Source of the DNA: Notospermus geniculatus
Lineage: Eukaryota > Nemertea > Pilidiophora > Heteronemertea > Lineidae
Reading direction: 5' to 3'
NCBI GenBank assembly: GCA_002633025.1
Contig: NMRB01000002.1
Coordinates: forward strand, 652,856 to 716,855
Length of the DNA: 64,000 nucleotides
The position numbers were made by a program, and so were the translations under genes. The notes under the pieces are model-generated. The model was not told the origin of the DNA. It worked only from the letters and a program-made list of their open reading frames with translations, and made no database searches. Positions 31,401-43,899 of this stretch are shown here, piece after piece. Position 1 is the first letter of the stretch; every line of letters begins with the position of its first letter.

Positions 31401-32726
31401 CCAGCCGAGAAGCATTGCTCAAGTCCGAAAACAAGAGATATCCCCATGCCCAGAATGCAATGGCATCAACAGAAAAACAATGACTTTCCTTTTACAGGAC
31501 GTCTACGTGCTGGTATCGCTGATCGTGGTAATGATGATGGCCTGCCAGAACGCCATCCTCAGCCTCTACAAAGGCAACAAAGCAAGAATGAAGTCGTTCG
31601 ACGTCGGCAGTGCCTGGTTCTTCCTTGCCATTTATCTTCTCATTCAATTTGTATGTGCCGTGCTGCTTGGAATTGCCGTAAGTATCAACACAAGCGTTAA
31701 GTCAATAGGAAACAGATACCTGCTGTGCGAACGTCGGACCCTTTTCCCCGAGACTGCCGCCACTCAGAATACGACTTTGGACCTACCAGTGTCAAGACAC
31801 AATTTGATTTATACAATCCATTCATCTGAATACATGTATTTTCAGCTTGGACAACAAAAGGAGGAAATGGACAAAAAAGAAAATGATTACAAGGTAGGTA
31901 CACTCATGGTCAAAAATAAATGGACAGCAGTTTTTCTTGAATATCTCCAAAACAATGGGATAGAGAAAATTGGTCCCGACATATATATTAGCAAATTTAC
32001 CTGGCTATAACTAATGGTATCAACATCGAAAAATTCCGCTGAAATGCGCATTTGGCAGAAGGAATTTTGTAAAGGTATGTTTTTAGCTACTTTTTTATTT
32101 GCATGATTTTTGAAATATTTGAAATAACAGGATATAATATGAAAGGCCTCGATGAGTAGAACACAGTGATATAAAAATTTTGAATGAAATCGTGCATATA
32201 AGAAAGTAGCAAAAAACATGCCATTACAAAATTCCTTCTGTCAAATGTGGCTTTCAGCAGAATTTTTCGACGCTGATATAGCCAGGAAAATTTGCTACTA
32301 TATATGTCGGGACCAACTTTCTCCACCCCATTGGTTTGGAGATATTCAAGATAAACTGCTGTCCATTTATTTTTTACCATGCGTGTACATGTAGCTTATG
32401 AGTCTTGCAAGTGTTAAGGCCATGATGATGGTTGGCCAAGATGCGCATTGCATAGACCTAGCGTTGAACCACGAGCAAAGCTGCTACGTCTATTGCTGTT
32501 GCTGCGTCAATACCCCAACTGTACCGCCATTCGTTCTGCCGGCCTCCTGGAGATCAGCAATTGCTTCGTAAATGCGCTACCGCCCGGCAAAAGCGTGCCC
32601 CAATAGAACAAATGCGAACGATTTTCGATAGATTTTCCTATTTGATTGCAGAGGAAAGTGGAGACCAGAAACCGCCATATGACGAGAACGGAGGGCGACT
32701 TTGGTGTCATGGTCAGCGGGGAATAA
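28476..32726 (+). CDS. Cys-less pentameric ligand-gated ion channel-like gene B
   Basis: Eight exons: 28,476-28,970; 29,111-29,239; 29,457-29,666; 30,092-30,349; 31,033-31,188; 31,498-31,677; 31,846-31,893; 32,652-32,726, phase 0 throughout, about 516 residues. The lengths 258-156-180-48 match gene A exactly, so these are tandem paralogues. Exon 1 (about 165 residues) is charged, Gly/Ala-rich near its end, and shows no signal peptide; an in-frame ATG at 28,437 is an alternative start. Exon 2 has the beta1-beta2 pattern (VDIRIAFIKIVDVDTLKQRF). Exon 3 has WNPELFIPN and LRDFPLDVQEL without Cys-loop cysteines. SVKRNIGFFFWNVVFPM leads into M1, then M2 (RLKVNILLVLSIVALKF), M3 and M4. It ends GVMVSGE. 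Probable membrane channel; ligand unknown. An intron before the last exon holds a Tc1-like MITE. Confidence 0.82.
29855..29925. repeat. hairpin in gene B intron 3
   Basis: CTGCTGAGCAAA and TTTGCTCAGCAG face each other, with imperfect extension of the arms (GCACAC/GTGTGC, AGCTA/TAGCT). A small foldback without coding capacity. Confidence 0.5.
30496..30871. mobile_element. 376-bp foldback element in gene B intron 4
   Basis: The arms are about 50 bp. AGTGAGGTTTCGCA...ACGAAACAC at the left matches, reversed, GTGTTTCGT...CGAAAACTCACT at the right, both containing ACGAAATACGAAATT. ATT flanks both ends. Non-coding interior. Confidence 0.7.
31901..32385. mobile_element. Tc1/mariner-like MITE in gene B last intron
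   Basis: The inverted repeats are long. CACTCATGGTCAAAAATAAA, continuing ATGGACAGCAG, is mirrored at the right end by CTGCTGTCCATTTATT...ACCATGCGTG. A TA dinucleotide flanks both ends (31,899-31,900 and 32,386-32,387). The TA duplication and CA-type terminus suit Tc1/mariner. No transposase remains. Confidence 0.75.
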
Positions 32727-32869
32727 TAGCTTGCTGGACAGGGAATATTAGAGCTTGGTGCAATGATGAACGGGCGGGAAATACAAAATGAGGAACAGTA
32801 GCTTGTCATGGCCAACGAGGAATGAATTTGGGAAATATAAGCTGTTGAAAACATTTGCGTTTGTTGGAC

Positions 32870-32875
32870 AATAAA
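32870..32875 (+). promoter_or_regulatory. candidate polyadenylation signal of pLGIC-like gene B
   Basis: AATAAA lies 144 bases after the stop codon of gene B. The spacing suits a short 3'UTR. Confidence 0.45.
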
Positions 32876-33552
32876 ATGGAGGAAAACGAGAACACATAGA
32901 TCCAGCGACAGTTCGTATGAACACCAAAATAGGAACTTGATCCAACTTTGGTGGAAAGATCCAACGATCCAGAGATACATGTACTAGCATGCAATCGTCA
33001 AGTCAATTACGTTCATCAAATACAAACCTTTCATAGTCTTCTGTCTTTCCAAACCTCTCAAGTCGGCTATACAAAACGAGCTCAACATGTTGAATGACCA
33101 ACCTGAAAAAACACAAGATCAGGAGACGAGAGAACAAATCGAATTTTATGCATGCGGTCACCAAGGCCCAACCTAGACAACCGAGCCAGTTACCATGGTT
33201 TTGGCCTACCATTTTATGCAACGAAATTGAGCACACATGTCAACACAGTCACTCATGTCAACCTTGACATGAGGTTTTCTATATACTACATGTAGCTGTG
33301 ATACAAAGAGTTCATTCACCAGAAAATTCAACTCCATTTTCACAACTTGTGCTTTCGAACTGACGTGTACAAATTGATACATTGTAAGTATTGTAAATAT
33401 ATATATTCATACATACCAAACGAACGTATTTTGTGTTAGTTTTAACGAACAGAACAATACAAAATGAAAACTCTCAGAAAAGTCATGATTGGGTGATCAC
33501 AGAACACAAATGAAAAAGAACAATCCAACAAGAACAATACTTTAAGAGTTCA

Positions 33553-33558
33553 TTTATT
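33553..33558 (-). promoter_or_regulatory. candidate polyadenylation signal of GCN1
   Basis: TTTATT on the plus strand reads AATAAA on the minus strand. It would give a 3'UTR of about 1.1 kb after the stop at 34,690. Other AATAAA words exist nearby, so this is only a candidate. Confidence 0.3.
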
Positions 33559-33559
33559 T

Positions 33560-34689
33560 TGCATTCCAACAAACATAACACGACTTGAGACAAAACTTCT
33601 CAACACAGAAGCAGCCACTCAAATGAGGGAACAGCAGAAGAATACCAAAGCCAAATTTGATTTGAAAAGACCAAAACTCGTAATCAAGCTAAAAGGGAAA
33701 GATAAAAGAATGAAGTTGGCTATTGTTGGAACAGACTGGGCTTGCTTCATGTGACAAGAGGTTGACCATGATTTATTCACTGTTTCTATATTTCTTGACA
33801 GCATGATTCACGTCATCCTTGCACCCAGGGTCTTCACAAGCGCTCCCCTCCTTACAAGGGTACAACCGTAAATGACCTGAGATTCTCGGGATGGATTCAC
33901 GTCGGGTCTGTTAGTTCGGGTTCCATAATTGTCCCTTTCTTAGCTGAAAGATACTGTCAATCAAGAAATTGTGTGCATCTTCATAATTTGTCAAATGCTT
34001 ATTCTTAGCATAAGCGGTGATAAAATGAGTGCTGTGAGGAAGATTACATAATGCACTGATTTCTAAGATGACTATGAATATTGTATCTCAGTTCATAACA
34101 CATCACTTACAAGGGTTGCCAGACCAGTGAAAGGTCACAAGGGCCTACCTGGGTTGCTTCATTTTACACTTAAATTATCTCACGGTGGGGCCAACCTACA
34201 TGTACCGGTAAGCTTGATAATTCCAGTTTAGATTCCTGGACTTGGGTTAAAGATGCCTTCAGTGGATGAATGGCATTTCAAAGCAATTCTTCCCTGCTGT
34301 AATTGCGAACACGATGATGAACCTATGAATGAGAGAAATACTAGAAGAGCAACTTACAACCTTCTTCAAACTAGTATCTCTTATTGGCTTGGATACATAG
34401 AAAATTAAATACTAATTCCTAAGTAAAGCTTATTTGTGATGTACAGGAAGCCTACAGCATTTGTACAAGTAAAAGTAAAAGCAGTGGTTTACATTTCTGA
34501 CGTTATCAAGCATTTTTTTCATAATTTCATCACAGAAAGAGAGCACTATGCCTGACAAATACAGAAATAAAGTACTATCACAAATTATACGTGTTGTACA
34601 ATGACAGCAGGAAAGTTTACAGAACACTTGAATACACCCTACACCTCCCTAGAGATAATTCACCAAAAAGGTTAAGGACACGGATGCCA
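33560..34689 (-). other. GCN1: probable GCN1 3'UTR
   Basis: Non-coding AT-rich stretch between the GCN1 stop and a candidate poly(A) signal. No exon of another gene was seen here. Confidence 0.35.
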
Positions 34690-37600
34690 TCATCGTAAGA
34701 CTGTGTCGTCCAAATCATCAACGGCTTCACTCTGTGGTACTGTTCTCTTCAAGTTTTTGGCTATCACTTCACTCAGCGAATCTTTCATGCCCGACTCCAT
34801 CAGGGTGAGGGTGGACTGAAAAAGACGAGTAGAAGGTTCTAGTGTCCTTACTTACACTGTGTGGATGATGTTACCAGGAGCTCTCTAGTCAGAGAATTCC
34901 ATCAGATGATTTGATTCCATCCAATGAAAATGACTGCATGCTTCAACACCATCTTCAGACAATTCAACGAATTAAGGCAATAGTGTTTGTACTAGCCCTC
35001 CTATGGTATTGAGGGGTGGCACGAAACAATCTAGTAAATGCTGATACTTCGATCTTGTACAGGGCCTTCCTTTGCATTTGTACAGCACAAAGGAAGTACA
35101 AGCATTTACTGGTTTCATTCACACCACCATTATCTGCTCTTTTGAGCAACTGCAACTATTTCAAGCAATATCCCACGCCACCCCAAACAAATTCAGTACA
35201 AACCTTCTGTCCCTCATCGCCTTCCTTCATGCGTAATAGCCTGATAAGGGCATATTCACTATAACTTCTCACTGCTGTGTTCTTCTCTTTACAACCATTC
35301 ACCAACATAGGCACCCAAGCCTTCACCATTGGTTTTGGTAATAAACTGTTGTGTTGTCCTGCTACATAGTTCATTACTCTTGATACGCACTGTTTGATGT
35401 CATTAGAATCACTTTTCATGGTCTAGAATAGGGATATATAATTGGACGTCAATAATCAAGAGGGAGCGAGGGATCAGAATCTTACTTGTTGACGAAGACT
35501 ACAGAGTGAAGTTGCAAGGTAAAGGAAATTCTCTGGCTTGTGACAAAAGAAATGTAGGCCTACAACCATTCAAGGGGAAGTTTATGATTGCCTTGAGAGG
35601 ATCTAAAAGATGCAACGTATAAAGTGATGACCTCACCTTGCAAATGGTGGTGAAAAGATATGCAGAAGGGACCTCATCTTTTGCCAGAATGTACTTCATA
35701 AGGTATCCACTGGACCTCAGCCCACTCAAGCATATAGGCATCTGAAAAGAACAGTTTCTATTAATTGGATATTCATGTTGATAGCAGGTGAGAGATCATA
35801 CATGTTATAAAGCTACCAGTAAAGGAATTGAAGTCAAGATTAAAGGGTGCAAGACAAGGAGACTATAATCTATGTAAGACAACTGACTAGACACAAGAAT
35901 GCTAGACAAGAATATATGTACCAAAGCAAATCTTTATTACGATAGGAATGCAAGACAAGGATACTAAGGCAACTAACTTAGATAAAAGAATGCACGCCCG
36001 CGAGATGAGGATACAAAAATATTAGACAAAGAGAACAAGAAATAATACAAGAATAAGAACGAAAGTCAAGGGCAAGATATACGCAATACAAGATGAGGGT
36101 CACAAGAATACCCGACAACAAACATTCAATGAAATGATCAAAGAATGCAAGGCAAGGACATAAGTATGCAGGACAACAATACAAGAATGAAAGCCAACAA
36201 TACAAGAATACAAGGCAACAATACAAGAATACAAGGCAAAAATACAAGAATGCAAGACAAGGATACAAGAATGCAAGATAAGGACACAAGAATGCAAAAG
36301 GACACAAGAATGCACCATCTAAATTATAGCTAATGTCTAATTTCCTATGCCCAATATCCATCAGTGGAACAGGCAGCAGAATGTCAGACTACACTCACTT
36401 ACTTACCCTATCAGATGTAATATTTTGGATGACAGCCGCCTCTATCTTTTCTTGAGACTGTACAGACATCAATGCATCGGTTGCCTCCTTCAACGCTATC
36501 ATCAGAGCGACGCTGTGGCCATGCCGTAATGTCCAATCTGCACTCTGATCTGTGTCTGGAAGGAAGGAGAATATCTATAGTACAGTACCAGTACATCACT
36601 TTCAGAGAGAAATCAACATTTTCTGATATCTTCCTACAAATGCCCTCCATTCGCAAAGGCACTTTCTTGACAGCTGATCAAATGCATTGCACAGTGGCCT
36701 GCACTGAAGAAGACATGTCTTTAAAGCTCTGGAATGGACTGCCACAAATATTGTGCCATACAACTTTTAAAACTTTTTTCAAGTGAAACACGTCACACAA
36801 ACTTACCCAACAGATGATCAATCAATAACGCTGCTAATTCTTCAGAGGAAATATAAGCACAGAGAGCTCCGAGACATCCTGAAGCACAAGTCCTGGTCGT
36901 GTCCTCAGCAGACGACAGTAGTGACACAAGAGTGGCTAATATCTGTTTCTTCACAGCTTCCCCCATCTTGGCCCCGCAGCCACTGAGGCAACCTCGCAAT
37001 CCCTGCAGCATGGTCTCCCTGAAAAGGAAACATTACTAACTACAAATGAAGGTAATGACCAAGAGAACACAAAACAAAACATCGATGTTGCAGACAAGCA
37101 GACTTCAGACTCAGTTAGTTTGGCATTACAATGTACATTCATTCTTTACCAATTCCTAAAATGATCTACAACAGTTCATTCAGCAATGGACTCCCTGAAG
37201 TTGAAGTCTTTTAAATAAACAAACATGGCCTACCTCACTGCTATATCATCAGTTGTTTTGACAGCTGTGTGAAGTTCCACAAAGAGTGGATCAACTCGGG
37301 TGTGAATGACGATAAGCTTGCTGAGAGCAGAGGCGGCTTTAAGCCTGACTTGTCTGTGAGGGTCATTCAAGGCCTTCATAAACGTGGTCTGCAGCTGAGG
37401 CAGGAAGGGCTTCAACATCACTCCACACTGGAATTGTGAACATAGCAAATAGTTGAAAGGATTTCTTCGATCAACAAAATTCTCTGCCGACAAGTAGGCC
37501 TAGTCAAAGCATGAGAGCAACCTGTGAAGAATGCAGTTAGATAAGCCTGCAAAATACATTAAGACCAGAAGAGGGGTTTTAAGACACTCATCTACGATGC

Positions 37601-40600
37601 AGCATTTGTTAATTCCAACTTCAGTAAAGAAGTAGCCTATAGAGGAATCCCATGTAACGTCATAAAGTCCACGCTGGACGTCAAATTCACCACGTATTTC
37701 CTGAAGGAACGCAATGACGTTATTTCGTGTGCTGTCGCGTCACGTCAGACGTGATGTCAATCCATGTGTAGCACCCAACTGATGCCAGTTTGCATCATTT
37801 TGACGTCCAGTCACATGATTTGATGACGTCAGTGGGATTCCTCTATATCGGAACCCGGTTACAAACCTTGCCCAGCAAAATACTGAGTGTCTCCAACACA
37901 GCAACCTTCACATTGTGACCGTAGCGATCCCCAAGGATACGAATGAGGGGCCCAGTGATGTTGACCACAGAAATCTTCAAGGCTTCAGGGCTTGTGCGCC
38001 TGATGACATCGCCCAACCCCACGGCGGCGGACTCCTTCAGTTCAGCAGGGCCATTGAGGATACCCTCTCTGAAGATGGGCAGGATGGGTGCGATACCCTG
38101 GAATAGAAGCAAGGGGAAGTTTGGTCAAGTTTGCTTGGGAATCCAGTACATAATTCATTGGATATCAAACTTTGATTGTAAATCAGTGCAGTTTGAGGCA
38201 ATGCTGAAGAAGTGACACATGGATATACTCACCTTCTTTGGCAAACAGAATCCAGGTAGTTCTTCACCCTTGAAATCCTTCAACGCAAACCTCAACGCTT
38301 GGCGAACATTAGAAATATGCTGAAGCATATCAGTGGCGTCTAATTTCTTCGTAACAGCATTCAAGCAGTCCCAACCGGCCGTAAGGAGCCGTTCATCTGT
38401 GTTAGTGAATAATAAGATCATACCATTCAGGAGTTGGGGGATGTATTCCGAGTAATCCACTTTTGTTTGGCTACAGAATGAATGTAAAATGATAACGGCA
38501 GAACTCGCCATGAGTTCCTTGGGATTGTTAGTTGCTCCTAAGAGTTCGTCCATGATTGTGCGCACACCGATTGGGTCTTGGACTGAGAGGATCACGCTTT
38601 CACAATAGCCTTTTTCCTGCAAATAAGATGCGTACGGTATGAGGCATCACATTATGAGAGTGACTGAAAGGAAAAGTGAGGACCTGTTGGAAGTCACTTT
38701 CATGAGTGTGAGCAGCACAGGACGAGAGGCCGTTGAGGAATTGATCACTGGGCCTTTACCATCTGAACTAGTGAAGGACTTACCTCGGATTCATCTGGTG
38801 TTCCCAATTTCTTACTGAGACCTAACATCAGAGCGGGCAGGATCTTGTTGAGATGTTTCGTCAGAGCTTCTCCGGTGACTGACGACAGGAACGCCAAGGC
38901 ACGGCTGTTTACAGGTTCTGAGGTGAGCTGGGGAACGAGGTAGGGCAGCACAACCCGACTCTTCACAGCCATGACTTGTTTCAAACCATCGAGAGCAGCC
39001 TCAGCCACGTCCGGCTCATCGTTCTAAAATCAAAATGAAGTACGGTACACTCAACAGTCACATACAGCACAAAACTTTTTGACTTCTCCATCCAAGCACC
39101 AAAAGGCCACATCATGCAAATGCCGGTACAGATACAGTTCTACCCACCAGTTTCATGAGCAAGTTTGGTAATATTTCGTCCAAGGCCCATTGGCCAATAT
39201 TGCTGTGGAGTTGGTCAAACGTCTTTGCTGCTGCTTCCCTGACTTCAGGCAGAGGATCCATCAAAGCTTTCCGCACTGTTGGGATCAAACTTTCAGCATA
39301 TACCATGACCTATAAAATGAAGAGTGGGTATATAGAATTTTCAGCAGATTAGAGTTGCTACACACAAAATGAATCCACTATCTTCTAAGTATCAGGAAAT
39401 TTCTTGATTCAGATGCGAGTACTTACGTGGTCTCTACTGGTAGAGCTCATGATCTCGCTCAGTCCAATGCAGACACCCTGTCGTTGGTCAGCTTCATTTG
39501 ATTCTAAGCCCTGCTCCAGGATGGGGATGATCTCTGGTAGAACACGCTCGCCCAGCTTCCTCACGATATCACCAAGTGTCCTAGCAGCAACCTAAGCAAG
39601 AAAGAGAACACACAATACTTTAGTGGTGAATAATAACAAGAATGTACACATACATGTAGATTCATTACCGAAGTTTTACTCTGTTTCAAAATTTATTTAT
39701 GACAAGGAAGATAAAGGAGGCAGAATTACTCGATAAGCTTCAAGGATCACAAAATCCAAGACATTTGAAACTGGCAAAGCTTACCTGTCTCTTATCATAG
39801 CTTGTACTAGCCAAACATCCCAACAACAAGGAGAAGAGTGTTCCTAGAATCTCCTTCAGCGTCCTTGGCGTATTGGCTACTATCACCTTCCACACGTGGA
39901 GGGCAGCTTGACGCACCATCAACGCTGTATCAGATCGTCCCATATACAGTCCAGCGAGTACGCGATTCTTTCGCAGAGGGCCGAGAGCAGCAAAGATTGC
40001 ACTTTGGGATGTCTCTGTTCCGAAGTTGTCGTCTTCACCGACTCCTTCTGTGCTCATCTTGCCAGTTACACCTAGGAAACAACAAACCATGAAGTCATCA
40101 CTTCGATGGTAAAAGGCAGTACATCCAGAAGTAAATCAGATGAAGCATGGTTGATTGAAGTAGCAGCAACACTGTACGCTACAATGCATCGGATAGTACA
40201 TGATAGAGCTATTACTTTAACTGGCCACATTCCCACTGTTCACAAAGGCGGTATCCCCTTCTACCACTGGAAGGTGGAGTTGGCAAGTGTTGGAATATAG
40301 CAGTCTTACCAGAAATCCTGTAGAGCAGGTCTCCTAATAACTGGACAGAGCTGTAACGAATCCTCCAGTTATCATCAAACAGGCCTCTCTCTAACTCAGG
40401 CAATAGCAAAGCGATGGCAGTATCGGCATACATTTGTACCATCCGCTGTCCCGCTCTCAATGCCGTGTCTCTTACGTACTCGCACTCATCAGCTAAAGCC
40501 TGAAAAGAAAATCATCATATTTCATGACAAGGCTCCGTCCCCAAGGTGGATATTCCTTCTGTTCTGAAAAGAGTTACCGGTAATAATATTTGCAGCATTT

Positions 40601-43600
40601 TTACCCACCTTTAGTATAGAGGGTATAATGGGCCCAATATACGGCATGAACTCATTCCCAAACACAGACGGCAGGTAGATATACATCATGATGTAACCAT
40701 CTCGTACATGTGGAGCTATGTCGTTACGTTCTGCAGTCTGGATGATATCTGGCATTAGTTTCTCAAGTTTCTCAAGTCCTAGGCCACCAACCACTTCACT
40801 AAGACCTGTTAGAAAGGAACAGCAAGCAAGCAAGTCAGAATTTGTAGTCCTCTGGTGCTTACCTACAACCACACTTTCCTTCTTACTCATCCTCAAGGTG
40901 TTCATCATGTTGAAGATTGTGTAGAACAGCTGTACTGCACTGGGAAATCCAGGAACGACCTTAACACCAAACTGCAATTGCTACAAGTCAGCCAATGATT
41001 CAGTGCATGACTGATTCGAATGTACAATAGGAAAATCCAGTTCACAATTCAACTGATTTCGATCAATCAGTGCAACTGATGAAGCATGCCAAAAAACCAG
41101 TAGAAACTCACCCTGTGCAGCGCCTGATCTATCCACAGAGCTCGTCTCTGATGTAAGAGTCTGCATCAGCCAAGGAAGCAAGTCCTCAAAGCTACTTTCT
41201 CCCATACCCTTCACCATAGCACCAAGAGCACGCGCTGATACTGTCCTGACATCTGGTACTGGGTCGAGGAGAGACTGTTTCAATCCAGGGATCACGTTTG
41301 GTAAGTACGGAGACAGATCCTGTTGAAATACAAATATTGGGAACTTGAGTATTAGGGGTAAGTGCAAGAACTTACAATACGTGTGGATCCAAGTCAGTGC
41401 AATGAGTAAAGAAGTCTCTCAAAATACAATTGCCACTAAGAACTCACCTAGAGGCAAATATAACATACCTTCTGGTCTGTCAGTGAGTACATGTTTCCGA
41501 TAATCTGAGCTGCCATCTTCCTCGTCTCCGTTGAGCGATCTTGGAATGCTCGCTGTACAACAGGCATGATGAGTGCCAACGATGGTGCGTCAATGAAGTG
41601 AACGAACTTCGTTTCCAATAAGGTACACAGACAGGGTGTGGTCTTCTTGGTGGGCTCTTGTAGGGCATCTAGAAGGTCTGGGACAATTTCTGGAAGGGAG
41701 ATGATCATCCAAGGAAGGTTAGTCTGTCGCATTTCCTGAGACTAGAACTGAAATAGGAGTATCGAGCAATAGCCTTTACCTTGAATTTCAGGATTCCTGA
41801 TTACAGAGCCGATCTGCCTCAGAGCCTGAGCACCAGCTTTGTTGACCTTCATGTGAGAATCTGTGAGCACCTCTGTAAGCTTTGGCACAATACTTGGCAG
41901 GCAGGCAGAGAGCTGTTTGGGGGCACAGAAGGCCATGGCTCCCAGTAGCTCAACACTCCCTGGAAAAGGAAACAGAACAAATGAGAGAGGAGAAAATCAA
42001 CAGAGTAACAGGAAGTGACAGCGGGTTGATGTCAAGAAATGGCTGAAAGTTTCTTCAAACACTGCACCTTACCTGTCTTCGTTCGCCAGGAGTCTTCTTC
42101 TAAAGCAGCCAGCAATGATGGCAACACTAATTTGACACCATGAGCACTGAGTTTACTCATCACAGCTTTGGCTGTTTCCTCAGCAGCCTGCAAGCAGACA
42201 GATGTTTTGCTATCAAGCATGAGCAGACGACACATATCCTCAAATTTCCTTCAATGTGGGCGAATCTAATTTGCAATATTCTGAAGAAAAGTTGCTGACA
42301 TTTGCAACAAAAATTTACAAAATTACAGTGCGGGTACTGAATTAGTCAACAAGTAGGTTTCATCTTCACCTACCTCTCTCACATACTGGTTGCCGTCTCC
42401 AAAACACAACAAGAGATGGGGCAGGATGTGGACAACATATGGTTCAAACAGCCTTCCCAACATCAGGCAGAGCATCTCAAATGCAAGCAGAGCACCTGGG
42501 AGAAAGGAAAAGTTCCCATAGAAATAATTCTGAATGTTGACCTTGACTGATTTCCAGTCAGCGACTCACAGAGAACAAACAACAGACATCCAAACTTAAA
42601 TTCTTGTGTGTTGAGTTCTCTTACCTTCCCGATGCCCTGGTTTCTTCTTATTCTGCACAGCATCTGTCAGTGTGGACATGATTTCGAGTTGTTTGAGGGC
42701 TAGGATGCCCAGACCTTTCACAAGGCCAGCCAAGCCATACGCAGCACCCTTTCTTTCACCATAATTCTCTGACTCCAACAGAAGATGTATCAGCTTCTGG
42801 ACAAGTTCAGGAGCATCCTGCTTGATAGCTGGTACTAACGGTGGGAGGCAATTTGCAACTGCCTCTTGTACCTACAATGCAACCATTCCAATACATGTAC
42901 AAAATCCCCATGTCTTTCTTGAATGGGAGTAAGGAAGCGGAAGACTACCCCGTAATGCGGTCAAATGAACCAATTTTGGCGAAATTAACCCTAAAAGATG
43001 AAGGGATTCCAAATCCACTAAGAAGTCAACTGACAACGTTGCAGACCAACTCTTACCTGCTGTGAGGGTGTAGACAACGTAGCAATCAACTTGGCAATAA
43101 TGGGTTTTACTTTTGGATCATTCTTCTCCAAATGTCTCGCAAGTGAGCCCATCAAGACCACAACGCTCTGGCGGACAGAATCGTAACTGGCCGAATCTGG
43201 AGCTACGGCCAGGAAGTCTTCGAAAACAGGCAGAAGTGTGACAACGTTCTCCTGGAATGACATTATTAGATCAGCAGAGTACGGAGAGCAATCTTAGCTG
43301 AATACAGATAAGAGCATCCCTGAAACTGAACTGAATACTCCATCACACTCAAAGTCGGAAAGGGATAACTTGCCTTCCCATGATCCTCCACTGCTGTTAC
43401 CGCGGCGACCAACATGTGTTTTCTGACGTTCTCATTCCTGTCCTTGAGACCTTTGTCCACGAAGAAATTGAAGAGTTCGATGATCTGGTCTTCTGGTAGA
43501 AGGCGTGAGATCTTTCCAATGGCGAGGGCAAGGCCCGTGCGAGCTTCCCATTTGTCAGGTGGTGGCTCTGACATGATGCGACCAAAGTTATCTAATACTG

Positions 43601-43855
43601 GGGGTGGCATCTGGAGGAACAAGATGGCATTTCAATAAAGCCTTGCAGGATGCTCTACTCATTCAACATCCCTGATCAGGTTGAGGAAATTTCGATTCAT
43701 CAAGCAAATATCGGTAGAACAGCAAATATAAAAGTACTCACATATACCATATCTTCATATTTGTCAAATATCATGCTAAGCGTTAAGGGGCAGTGGTCAG
43801 GGAATTCTTCCAAGACAGTACCAAGCGCAAGGGATGCAGCTCTCCTGATACACTC
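34690..43855 (-). CDS. GCN1: GCN1, C-terminal block (eEF3-like and GCN2-binding HEAT repeats)
   Basis: About 24 exons, read right to left: 43,742-43,855; 43,374-43,610; 43,057-43,251; 42,625-42,871; 42,374-42,495; 42,073-42,187; 41,780-41,959; 41,469-41,689; 41,112-41,319; 40,609-40,805; 40,310-40,499; 39,785-40,071; 39,427-39,591; 39,148-39,309; 38,784-39,023; 38,233-38,616; 37,867-38,097; 37,234-37,427; 36,807-37,018; 36,417-36,555; 35,637-35,741; 35,204-35,422; 34,690-34,815. A few borders are uncertain. Segments such as [52 protein letters not shown] and VDRSGAAQG are near-identical to animal GCN1. The protein ends DDLDDTVLR, like the vertebrate C-terminus. GCN1 is a giant HEAT-repeat scaffold that binds stalled or collided ribosomes in the cytosol and activates the eIF2-alpha kinase GCN2. 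The 37-39 kb exons correspond to the GCN2 RWD-binding region. The intron after 43,374 has a GC donor. Confidence 0.95.
35015..35128. mobile_element. MITE related to the TCATATGAATAAAG family
   Basis: Imperfect inverted ends GGTGGCACGAAAC and GTTTCATTCACACCACC enclose AGTAAATGCT on both arms. The same AGTAAATGCTTTTACTT core occurs in the 5.4-kb and 54.3-kb MITEs. It lies in the last GCN1 intron. Confidence 0.55.
35850..36320. repeat. GCN1: minisatellite in GCN1 intron
   Basis: Degenerate units built on ATACAAGAATGCAAGACAAG, about 18-20 bp, are repeated many times. They are cleanest at 36,165-36,310 and more degraded to the left. The frames it creates are artefacts. Confidence 0.8.
37640..37845. 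mobile_element. 206-bp MITE with repeated ACGTCA motifs
   Basis: Ends TAGAGGAATCCCA and TGGGATTCCTCTA are inverted and flanked by TA on both sides (37,638-37,639; 37,846-37,847). The interior carries several TGACGT/ACGTCA words. It ends 19 bases from a GCN1 splice donor at 37,867. Confidence 0.7.
43374..43855 (-). other. GCN1: GCN1 exons bordering the missing middle
   Basis: The exon at 43,742-43,855 (38 codons, [12 protein letters not shown]...YEDMVY) is the first recognisable GCN1 exon downstream of the disrupted segment. It precedes the strongly conserved [14 protein letters not shown] exon. Exons encoding the preceding about 750 residues of animal GCN1 (length from memory of the vertebrate protein) are not visible between here and 48,985. 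Confidence 0.75.
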
Positions 43856-43899
43856 CTCATAATGAAAAGGCCAAGGTCTGTATTTGGATGTGAAATGTG

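Noticed and set aside
35978-36361. 127-codon Leu/Phe/Cys-rich frame on the minus strand
   Set aside because: It is the reverse reading of a minisatellite and repeats the same few words.
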